From Deltaproteobacteria bacterium (GTDB lineage: Bacteria; Desulfobacterota_B; Binatia; UBA9968), in contig VBKY01000452.1 of the NCBI GenBank assembly GCA_005879255.1, forward strand, positions 1 through 5,259: a stretch of DNA of 5,259 bases, in the 5' to 3' direction. The notes under the pieces are model-generated. The model ran no database searches. It worked only from the letters and a program-made list of their open reading frames with translations, and had not been told where the DNA came from. Shown piece after piece: positions 1-4,132 of this stretch (position 1 is the stretch's first letter; every line of letters starts with the position of its first letter). The position numbers and the translations under genes are program-made.

Positions 1-95
1 AGTTCGAGTTTGGAATCAATCTCAAAGCCGCCAAGCAGATCGGCGTGACGATTCCGCAGTCGGTGTTGTATCGGGCGGATAGGGTGATCAAGTAA
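1..95 (+). CDS. ABC transporter substrate-binding protein, C-terminal tail only (copy 1, cut by window edge)
   Basis: The first 30 readable codons (from base 3) end in a TAA stop and match the C-terminus of the two other copies that keep this region. They contain FEFGINLKAAKQIG, then TIPQSVLYRADRVIK, against FELIINLKAAKQIGLTIPP...LARANQVIK in copy 2. This C-terminal block is a hallmark of the ABC_sub_bind family (PF04392/COG2984), periplasmic solute receptors with the type I periplasmic-binding fold. The rest of the gene lies before base 1, so its intactness and start cannot be judged. The substitution of FG for the usual LI ahead of INL is a small departure from its neighbours. It is on the same strand as copies 2-4, which makes it the upstream member of the array. 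Confidence 0.85.
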   Translation, partial: FEFGINLKAAKQIGVTIPQSVLYRADRVIK

Positions 96-398
96 TCGAA
101 GAAAGCCAAACGACGACGCTAGGATTGAATTGAATTCTCCTTCTACTCAATACTCGCTTCCAAGATCATTTCCTTTTGACCTGTGTATTCTCGCGTCCAC
201 GATCTTCGAAAAATCGATCGAATCCATAGTTCATTTCGCCGATGTTTTTGAAACACGAGGTTTTCTCAGCGCATTTGACCTGAGGCGCCGATCAGTTCAA
301 TCTCAGGCTTAACCTGTTTCCCCACTCGACGACTACCTTCCATCGTAAATCTCAGTTTTCTCTACTACCGCTACCGTCCGCGTGATACATAGTGTGCA
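96..398. other. Intergenic gap between copies 1 and 2; no supported gene
   Basis: About 300 bases separate the stop of copy 1 from the start of copy 2, far longer than the other gene junctions in the array. A 60-codon open frame from TTG at 130 to 312 has no Shine-Dalgarno sequence and no recognisable domain, so it is not called. The notable content is one member of a 20-base direct repeat at 124-143. The nonamer TTTGACCTG occurs twice (about 174-182 and 274-282), but neither copy has a convincing -10 box at the right distance. No seven-base-period repeat like those at the later junctions is present. Confidence 0.6.
124..143 (+). repeat. 20-base direct repeat, left copy
   Basis: The sequence attgaattgaattctccttc occurs here and again, identical, at 3777-3796. 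Similarity fades just outside the 20 bases, although both continue as (t/a)ac(t/c). It is somewhat low in complexity (attga repeated, EcoRI-like gaattc core), but a 20-base exact match by chance in 5 kb is very unlikely. The two copies bracket gene copies 2-4 and both mini-protein genes. Confidence 0.75.
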
Positions 399-1351
399 AT
401 GAGGAAAGCTGATGTGTTATCAATCCTGTTTGTAGTGGTACTGCTTGCTGTTGCAGTCATAGCCGAGGCGCAGCAGCCAGCGAACACCCCTCGGATAGGA
501 TTCTTAGCTGCTATCCCCCTTTCCGCTATCTCGGCCCGCACCGAGCCATTCCGGCAGGGTCTGCGCGAACTTGGTTACGTGGAGGGTAAAAACATTGTCA
601 TTGAGTGGCGATCTGCTGAGGGAAAATTTGATCATCTCCCCGCGCTTGCGACAGAGCTAGTGCGTCTCAAGGTAGACGTTATCCTCTCGGCTGCTTCGCC
701 AACAACCCGTTCCGCCAAGGAAGCAACTTCTACGATTCCCATTGTCATGGGGCAGGATACCGATCCTGTTGGTAACGGGTTTGTGGCCAGCCTGGCGCGG
801 CCGGGCGGGAACATTACTGGATTGGCAACTCTTGCCCCGGAGATAAGTGGAAAACAACTGGAGCTTCTGAAGGAGACTGTTCCCAAGCTCTCCCGCGTGA
901 CCTTTCGTTGAAAGAAGTGGAACTCGCCGCAGGGACGTTCGGGGTGCGGCTTCAATACCTGGACGTACTAAGTTCCAAGGATATCGAGACTGCATTCCGA
1001 GCCGCAACCAAGGGACATGCTGACGCACTCCTCGTGCTTGGAGGCCCTGTGCTCAATTCTCACCGAACACAAATTGCAGACCTCGCGGTAAAGAACCGGC
1101 TCCCGGCGATATACAGCGGGCGAGAATTTGTGGACGCTGGTGGCCTCATGTTTTACGGCGCGAGCATTACCGAAATGTTCCGGCGCGCCGCTGCATATGT
1201 GGATAAGATCCTCAAAGGCGTCAAGCCCGCCGATCTCCCGGTGGAGCAGCCGAAGAAGTTTGAGTTGATCATCAATCTGAAGGCGGCGAAGCAGATCGGC
1301 CTGACGATTCCGCCCAACGTGCTGGCGCGGGCGAATCAAGTCATAAAATGA
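399..1351 (+). pseudogene. ABC transporter substrate-binding protein, frameshifted by an internal deletion (copy 2)
   Basis: Two overlapping frames (399-911 and about 899-1351) together give one ABC_sub_bind (PF04392) protein. Residues 1-24 are a signal peptide: basic MRK start, hydrophobic VVVLLAVAVIA core, AEA|QQ cleavage site. Family motifs follow: PRIGFL (31-36), FRQGLRELGYVEGKNI, TIPIVM, and LARPGGNITG (132-141). Frame 1 stops just after KLSRV. Frame 2 resumes as LSLKEVELAAGTFGV and runs to the normal end VEQPKKFELIINLKAAKQIG...VIK. Against copy 3, the join lacks the segment matching AVLYDPALPGN and a little more. The missing stretch is about 10-13 codons, with a lost length of 1 modulo 3 (for example 31, 34, 37 or 40 bases). 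This is therefore a small deletion at about 897-908 rather than a single-base read error. No Shine-Dalgarno sequence precedes the ATG. As read, only a truncated N-terminal lobe would be made. In intact form it would bind a small solute in the periplasm for an ABC importer; the substrate is unknown. Confidence 0.85.
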
Positions 1352-1356
1352 CAGCG

Positions 1357-1384
1357 AGCAGTGAGCGGTTAGCAGTGAGCGGCA
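1357..1384 (+). repeat. Seven-base-period repeat, family A, left arm
   Basis: Four consecutive heptamers read AGCAGTG, AGCGGTT, AGCAGTG, AGCGGCA. They begin six bases after copy 2's stop codon and lie upstream of copy 3's preferred start. The reverse-complement type of unit (CTGCTTA) recurs at 1425-1460, so the two arms are in inverted orientation. Degenerate heptamer repeats of this kind are scattered in several environmental bacterial genomes; their origin is not known to me. Confidence 0.8.
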
Positions 1385-1404
1385 AGAAGGCAGCAGAAAA
1401 CTCG

Positions 1405-2394
1405 ATGTTTGGAAGAATCCTTGTCTGCTTACTGCTTACTGTCTTTCTGCTTACTGTTGCCGAGGCGCAGCAGCCGAAGAAAGTCCCACGGATAGGCTAT
1501 CTATCAAATAGCGATCGAGTTACTGAGTCCGCCCGTGCCGAGGCAATTCGACTGGCTCTGCGCGAGCGTGGCTACATTGAAGGACAGAACATCGCCAGCG
1601 AGTACCGATATGCGGAGGGGAAGCAAGATCGGTATCCTGAGCTTGCCGCCGAGCTGGTCCGTCTCAAGGTTGATATCATCGTGGTACCAGGAGGAGATAG
1701 ACCGATCCGGGCGGCGAAGAATGCGACCAAGACGATTCCCATCGTTATGGTGGGCCAAGGGCTCGACCCTGTCGAGGCAGGCCTAATCGAAAGCCTTGCC
1801 CGTCCCGGCGGCAACGTCACCGGTATTACCAACCTTGGCACAGAACTAGGCGGTAAGCGGCTGGAGCTGCTCAAAGAAGCCGTACCCAAACTTGACCGTG
1901 TCGCGGTTCTCTACGATCCGGCCTTACCGGGCAATCTACGAGAGGTGAAAGAAGCTCTCCCAGTCGCAGCGCGTCCGCTGAAGTTAACTATTCAACCGTG
2001 GGAGGTACGAGCCGCAGACGATTTCGAGCGGGTATTCGCCGCGCTGAGTAAGCATCGCCCGGAGGGTCTCTACGTGCTCGGCGGGGGCTCGCGAATGCTT
2101 ATTAACCATAAACGAATCGCAGGCCTTGCGATAAAGAGTCGCCTTTCGTCGATGTACTTCACCAGAGAATTCGTAAACGCCGGTGGGCTCATGTCCTATG
2201 GCGCGGACCAATCGGACATCTACCGGCGCGCCGCATATTACGTCGGCAAAATCTTGAAAGCAGCCAAGCCTGCCGATCTGCCGGTCGAGCAGCCGAAGAA
2301 GTTCGAGCTGATCATCAATCTGAAAACGGCGAAGCAGATCGGCGTGATGATTCCGCCGGAAGTGCTCGCCCGGGCGAGTAGGCTGATCAAGTGA
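1405..2394 (+). CDS. ABC transporter substrate-binding protein, intact (copy 3)
   Basis: This is a complete 329-aa ABC_sub_bind family receptor (PF04392/COG2984, related to TrpX-type binding proteins). The frame opens at ATG 1348, overlapping copy 2's stop, but ATG 1405 is the better start. It places a compact signal peptide right at the N-terminus (MFGR, then CLLLTVFLLTV, cleavage AEA|QQ after residue 21) and gives the family's usual length. The extra 19 codons are made of repeat DNA. Neither start has a good ribosome-binding site; an AGAAGG lies 14 bases before 1405. Visible motifs are PRIGYL (28-33), LRERGYIEGQNI (52-63), YRYAEG (67-72), TIPIVM (110-115), DPV (121-123), LARPGGNVTG (131-140), a second lobe with YVLGGGSRM, REFVNAGGLMSYG, and the C-terminal VEQPKKFELIINLKTAKQIG block. 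It should be a periplasmic solute receptor. No permease or ATPase gene is nearby, so it is either an orphan or served by a transporter elsewhere. The ligand cannot be read from sequence. It is the only undamaged copy here. Confidence 0.92.
   Translation: MFGRILVCLLLTVFLLTVAEAQQPKKVPRIGYLSNSDRVTESARAEAIRLALRERGYIEGQNIASEYRYAEGKQDRYPELAAELVRLKVDIIVVPGGDRPIRAAKNATKTIPIVMVGQGLDPVEAGLIESLARPGGNVTGITNLGTELGGKRLELLKEAVPKLDRVAVLYDPALPGNLREVKEALPVAARPLKLTIQPWEVRAADDFERVFAALSKHRPEGLYVLGGGSRMLINHKRIAGLAIKSRLSSMYFTREFVNAGGLMSYGADQSDIYRRAAYYVGKILKAAKPADLPVEQPKKFELIINLKTAKQIGVMIPPEVLARASRLIK
1425..1460 (+). repeat. Seven-base-period repeat, family A, right arm inside signal-peptide codons
   Basis: Units read CTGCTTA, CTGCTTA, CTGTCTTT (eight bases), CTGCTTA, CTGTTGC. 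CTGCTTA is the complement of TAAGCAG, matching the AGCAGTG/A units of the left arm in inverted orientation. In the copy 3 frame this stretch encodes the hydrophobic core of the signal peptide (C8 to A19, with LLTV appearing twice). Copy 2 has CTGCTTG CTGTTGC at the corresponding place, so one or two units may be ancestral signal-peptide sequence that later expanded. Confidence 0.7.
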
Positions 2395-2399
2395 TCCAA

Positions 2400-2427
2400 T
2401 TTTAGATTTTCGATTGCCGATTTTCGA
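2400..2427 (+). repeat. Seven-base-period repeat, family B, left arm
   Basis: Four heptamers read TTTTAGA, TTTTCGA, TTGCCGA, TTTTCGA. They start six bases after copy 3's stop and end just before the Shine-Dalgarno sequence of copy 4. This is a different sequence family from the AGCAGTG type but has the same seven-base period. Its inverted partner lies at 2491-2518. Confidence 0.8.
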
Positions 2428-2429
2428 TT

Positions 2430-2435
2430 AGAGGA
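2430..2435 (+). promoter_or_regulatory. Ribosome-binding site of copy 4
   Basis: AGAGGA ends nine bases before ATG 2444. It decides the start of copy 4: the frame therefore includes the repeat-derived N-terminus instead of beginning nearer to the hydrophobic core. Confidence 0.6.
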
Positions 2436-2468
2436 AAAGACGCATGAAAGGATTTTCGTCGAAGCCAG

Positions 2469-2497
2469 TTTCCGATTATTGTTCCGACAATCGGAAA
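2469..2497 (+). repeat. Perfect 9-base inverted repeat (hairpin) inside the copy 4 leader codons
   Basis: TTTCCGATT (2469-2477) and AATCGGAAA (2489-2497) are exact reverse complements separated by 11 bases. A transcript could form a 9-bp stem starting 22 bases after the copy 4 start codon. The right half overlaps the first unit of the heptamer array, so the hairpin is partly built from repeat DNA. Confidence 0.65.
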
Positions 2498-2518
2498 TCT
2501 AAAATCCAAAATCGAAAA
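2491..2518 (+). repeat. Seven-base-period repeat, family B, right arm inside signal-peptide codons
   Basis: Four heptamers read TCGGAAA, TCTAAAA, TCCAAAA, TCGAAAA. Their reverse complements (TTTTCGA, TTTTGGA, TTTTAGA, TTTCCGA) match the left arm at 2400-2427, so the pair is inverted around the copy 4 start codon. In frame they encode RKSKIQNRK (residues 17-25), the basic region just before the hydrophobic signal core. Confidence 0.8.
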
Positions 2519-3131
2519 TTGGTGGGGCTTGTCGCCCTCGCTGTCGCATTCGCTCTGTGCGGGGCTGTGGCCACGGCGCAGCCGACAGGAAAAATCCCCC
2601 GCATAGGTTTCCTGGATAATAGCACTGCTTCCGGTAGTGCGGTCCGCTTGGAGGCGTTTCGGCAAGAGCTGAGCAAGCTTGGATGGAGTGAGGGGAAAAA
2701 TATCACCATCGAGTATCGGTTTGCCGAGCAAAAGCTTGAACGGCTACCTGAGCTTGCGGCGGACCTGGTTCGTCTAAGGGTTGATCTGATCGTGGTCTCA
2801 GGGGGACCGACGCCGTTAGCGGCGAAGGGAGCCATTAGCACCATCCCCATCGTGATGACGAGCACTCCGACCCCGTGGGTTCAGGTTTGGTTGCCAGTCT
2901 GGCGCGGCCGGGAGGCAATATCACCGGGACCGCAAGTTTAACGCCCGAGCTAAATACCAAAAGGTTAGAGATACTCAAAGATGCAGTCGCCAAGCTCGCA
3001 CGAGTTGGATATCTGCAGTTGGCGGGAGGTAGCATCTTATCAGCCCGCAACCTTAAAGAGCTAAGACCGGCTCTCGCGCTCAAGAAGCTTTTGTCGATCC
3101 GATGATTATGCGTCCTGGCGCAATTGTGAGC

Positions 3132-3164
3132 GAAAGTTTTTCGCGGTGGCTTACGAAAAAACAG
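3132..3164 (+). repeat. A/T hairpin repeat, copy 1
   Basis: TTTTTCG (3137-3143) pairs perfectly with CGAAAAA (3154-3160) across a 10-base loop. The whole 33-base unit, which ends GAAAAAACAG, matches 3544-3575 at about 27 of 33 aligned positions with one gap. It lies in the gene-less tract just after the broken end of copy 4. Confidence 0.6.
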
Positions 3165-3193
3165 CGTCATTAATTGTATGCCATTTTTGGCAC

Positions 3194-3217
3194 CCGAACA
3201 TTCTGGTTCGGCCTTTT
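3194..3217 (+). terminator. Possible intrinsic terminator after the receptor array
   Basis: CCGAAC (3194-3199) and GTTCGG (3206-3211) form a perfect 6-bp stem with a 6-base loop, followed by CC and a short TTTT run. Immediately upstream, TGCCA TTTT TGGCA (3179-3192) forms a second small perfect hairpin. The place fits the end of transcription for the array. The T run is short, so termination strength is uncertain. Confidence 0.4.
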
Positions 3218-3316
3218 GAAGATTGCGTACGAGCAAATTTACCCCCGATAGCATGTGTTATCATCATCTGTCATCAAAATTCTTCTGGCATACACATTGC
3301 GGTGTCAGGGGCACGG

Positions 3317-3322
3317 AAGGAG
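3317..3322 (+). promoter_or_regulatory. Strong ribosome-binding site of the 46-aa protein
   Basis: AAGGAG lies eight bases before ATG 3331, near-ideal spacing. It decides the start at 3331 over the longer upstream extension of the same frame (from 3223) and is the main evidence that this small gene is translated. Confidence 0.7.
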
Positions 3323-3330
3323 ACGCCGAC

Positions 3331-3471
3331 ATGGAAACGATAGCAACAAGTGCGCCGGTCAAATCTTCTTTCCGATCGAGGGGCATTGACTGGCCGATCT
3401 TTACGTTCTGGTTAACCTACTTCAGCATGGTACTCGGCATTCTTTACGCTTTAATTTCAGACTCGTTTTAA
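3331..3471 (+). CDS. Small single-span membrane protein, 46 aa, unknown function
   Basis: ATG 3331 with an ideal AAGGAG site opens a 46-codon frame ending TAA. Residues 1-20 are polar and basic (K11, R15, R17). Residues 21-42 (WPIFTFWLTYFSMVLGILYALI) form one hydrophobic, aromatic-rich helix ahead of a short SDSF tail. By the positive-inside rule the N-terminus should face the cytoplasm. The size and layout recall the tiny accessory subunits of membrane complexes and transporters, but I do not recognise a family and assign no partner. The neighbours do not help: a dead receptor gene lies upstream and another mini-protein downstream. I am fairly confident it is a gene because of the ribosome-binding site and the clean membrane segment. 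Confidence 0.65.
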   Translation: METIATSAPVKSSFRSRGIDWPIFTFWLTYFSMVLGILYALISDSF

Positions 3472-3473
3472 GG

Positions 3474-3498
3474 TCGCGCGGGGCGCGTTTTAGCGCGA
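3474..3498 (+). repeat. GC hairpin directly after the 46-aa gene
   Basis: TCGCGC (3474-3479) pairs exactly with GCGCGA (3493-3498) across a 13-base loop. It begins three bases after the stop codon of the 46-aa gene. There is no T run after it, so it is more likely a 3' stabilising or attenuating structure than a classic intrinsic terminator. Confidence 0.45.
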
Positions 3499-3514
3499 TA
3501 GATACAGTAAAAGC

Positions 3515-3538
3515 GCAGCGCACACGGCATGACGCTGC
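3515..3538 (+). repeat. Second hairpin between the mini-protein genes
   Basis: GCAGCG (3515-3520) and CGCTGC (3533-3538) form a 6-bp stem with a 12-base loop. A run of six T starts nine bases later (3548-3553), too far for a standard terminator and itself part of the next hairpin. Confidence 0.4.
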
Positions 3539-3543
3539 CCCCG

Positions 3544-3575
3544 GAAATTTTTTCGTATGACTTAAGAAAAAACAG
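3544..3575 (+). repeat. A/T hairpin repeat, copy 2
   Basis: TTTTTTC (3548-3554) pairs with GAAAAAA (3566-3572) across an 11-base loop. The unit is a diverged copy of 3132-3164, sharing GAAA, TTTTTCG, CTTA and GAAAAAACAG. The loop bases differ while the stem ends stay complementary, which is consistent with a conserved structure. It ends 34 bases before the start codon of the 26-aa gene. Confidence 0.6.
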
Positions 3576-3608
3576 AATTTGGCAATGGCGGCAAATTTCT
3601 GGAGGTAT

Positions 3609-3689
3609 ATGAAATACGATCTCTCTCTGTTTATAATCGCTGGTTGCGCCATCGTTATGCTGCTTTGGATCATTTCTTCCGTACGGTAA
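3609..3689 (+). CDS. Very small membrane protein, 26 aa, unknown function
   Basis: ATG 3609 follows GGAGGT (3601-3606) with only two bases between, a strong but closely spaced ribosome-binding site. The 26 residues are MKYD followed by one hydrophobic helix (LSLFIIAGCAIVMLLWIISSV, residues 5-25) and a final R. It is almost nothing but a transmembrane segment with one charged cap at each end. The layout resembles mini-subunits such as KdpF or the cytochrome bd small subunit, but no sequence signature of either is seen and no such complex is encoded nearby. The tight spacing lowers confidence. Codon composition and the clean helix argue for a real product. Confidence 0.5.
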   Translation: MKYDLSLFIIAGCAIVMLLWIISSVR

Positions 3690-3776
3690 AGCCCGCGCAT
3701 TGCCAAGCCTTTTCGTGTTGCCTGACCTGCTGGATTCAGTGGCCCTCTTATTTGACGAATTGGCGTTAGCGGTGAA

Positions 3777-3796
3777 ATTGAATTGAATTCTCCTTC
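3777..3796 (+). repeat. 20-base direct repeat, right copy
   Basis: This is identical to 124-143 (attgaattgaattctccttc), same orientation, about 3.65 kb downstream. Together they bracket the receptor copies 2-4 and the two mini-protein genes. No integrase or transposase gene is present between them. Confidence 0.75.
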
Positions 3797-3862
3797 AACC
3801 AAATTGTAAGGCGTCGCGTGGTTACCCTTTAGAGTTCCTTTTAACTTCTAGCGGGAGCAAGC

Positions 3863-3961
3863 GTGCAAGATGTGCCTATCGAACCCTTCCCCCTGGCATC
3901 ATCCACCGAGCTAACCGTGGCCGTAAAAAAACCACGAATCGGAATCGTTCCGGGGAATTGA
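3863..3961 (+). CDS. Doubtful 32-aa open frame
   Basis: GTG 3863 sits five bases after GGGAG (3853-3857) and opens a 32-codon frame ending in TGA. It contains EPFPLASSTELTVAVKKPRI. There is no membrane segment, no recognised motif and no neighbour that supports it. It is listed only because the ribosome-binding site is plausible; the frame could easily be chance. Confidence 0.2.
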   Translation: MQDVPIEPFPLASSTELTVAVKKPRIGIVPGN

Positions 3962-4068
3962 TGGGCTTTAAGCGGGACTATTCGGGTGAATGGAGTTTAG
4001 CTTTCAATCTTTTTTAGTGTTGAAATATCAATCACATCCAGGTCTTCCGCGGCATCGGCATTTTTCAT

Positions 4069-4113
4069 CGATTGAAGTTCAAATCCCGTCGGGGACGGCA
4101 AATTTTTCAATCG
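4069..4113. repeat. Nested 45-base hairpin beside the 88-aa gene
   Basis: Three stacked stems fit together. CGATTGAA (4069-4076) pairs with TTCAATCG (4106-4113), AAAT (4081-4084) with ATTT (4102-4105), and CCGTC (4086-4090) with GACGG (4094-4098) around a GGG triloop. That is 17 base pairs, interrupted by a 4-base bulge and a small internal loop. It lies 20 bases beyond the stop codon of the minus-strand 88-aa gene, where a 3'-end or terminator structure would sit. On the minus strand no T run follows, so an intrinsic terminator is not shown. It could also be a short mobile palindromic element. Confidence 0.6.
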
Positions 4114-4132
4114 GCTGCGTGAATGCTCCAAT

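Larger units (their letters stand above)
2444..3105 (+). pseudogene. ABC transporter substrate-binding protein, frameshifted and truncated (copy 4)
   Basis: The fourth array member begins at ATG 2444 behind an AGAGGA ribosome-binding site. It has an unusually long N-terminus (45 residues before the ATA|Q cleavage site), with a basic stretch at residues 17-25 written by heptamer repeats and then a hydrophobic core LVGLVALAVAFALCGAVA. Family motifs follow: PRIGFL, FRQELSKLGWSEGKNI, YRFAEQ, TIPIVM. The frame is lost near base 2869: TPTPWVQV in the first frame becomes DPVGSGLVASLARPGGNITG in the next, as if one G were missing from an original CCGGAC. The second frame continues through KLARVGYLQLAGG and LKELRPALALKK, then family similarity ends near 3085 and a stop follows at 3103-3105. 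About 130-140 C-terminal residues, the second lobe and the FELIINL block, are absent. Two independent lesions make a functional product very unlikely. Confidence 0.85.
3690..4132. other. Gene-poor tract between the mini-protein genes and the minus-strand genes
   Basis: No long gene is supported in these 443 bases. Contents seen are the right copy of the 20-base direct repeat (3777-3796), a possible 32-codon frame at 3863-3961, two short perfect hairpins (CGTGG/CCACG at 3916-3936 and CGGAA/TTCCG at 3940-3952), and the nested hairpin at 4069-4113. A plus-strand frame from 3990 and a minus-strand frame from 4194 mostly overlap the minus-strand 88-aa gene or low-complexity sequence and look spurious. 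Confidence 0.55.

Noticed and set aside
130..312. 60-codon plus-strand frame starting TTG
   Set aside because: No ribosome-binding site, no domain, and it begins inside the 20-base repeat. Composition does not resemble the neighbouring genes.
632..1339. Several minus-strand frames under copy 2
   Set aside because: They are antisense shadows of the receptor gene. The plus-strand product has clear family motifs.
1348..1404. Upstream start at ATG 1348 for copy 3, overlapping the copy 2 stop
   Set aside because: It would put 19 repeat-derived residues before a complete signal peptide. The 1405 start gives the usual family length. Neither has a strong ribosome-binding site, so some doubt remains.
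1357..2518. Short regular repeats considered as a CRISPR array
   Set aside because: Units are seven bases with no spacers and no cas genes. The pattern is a degenerate tandem heptamer, not a repeat-spacer array.
3146..3343. 65-codon plus-strand frame
   Set aside because: It crosses the hairpin repeat and the terminator-like hairpin, has no ribosome-binding site, and overlaps the better-supported 46-aa gene in another frame.
3331..3471. 46-aa protein as a symporter small accessory protein
   Set aside because: The size and aromatic helix are similar in style, but the spacing of Asp and Tyr residues does not fit and no symporter gene is nearby.
3422..3802. 126-codon minus-strand frame beginning MVEGEF
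   Set aside because: It covers the two plus-strand mini-protein genes and three hairpins, is rich in Arg/Lys/Ser without pattern, and starts in the 20-base repeat. A shadow frame is more likely.
4077..4090. GTTCAAATCCCGTC resembles the T-arm of a tRNA and might mark an attachment site
   Set aside because: The flanking bases do not form a T-stem and no acceptor stem or anticodon arm is present. The bases are better explained by the nested hairpin.
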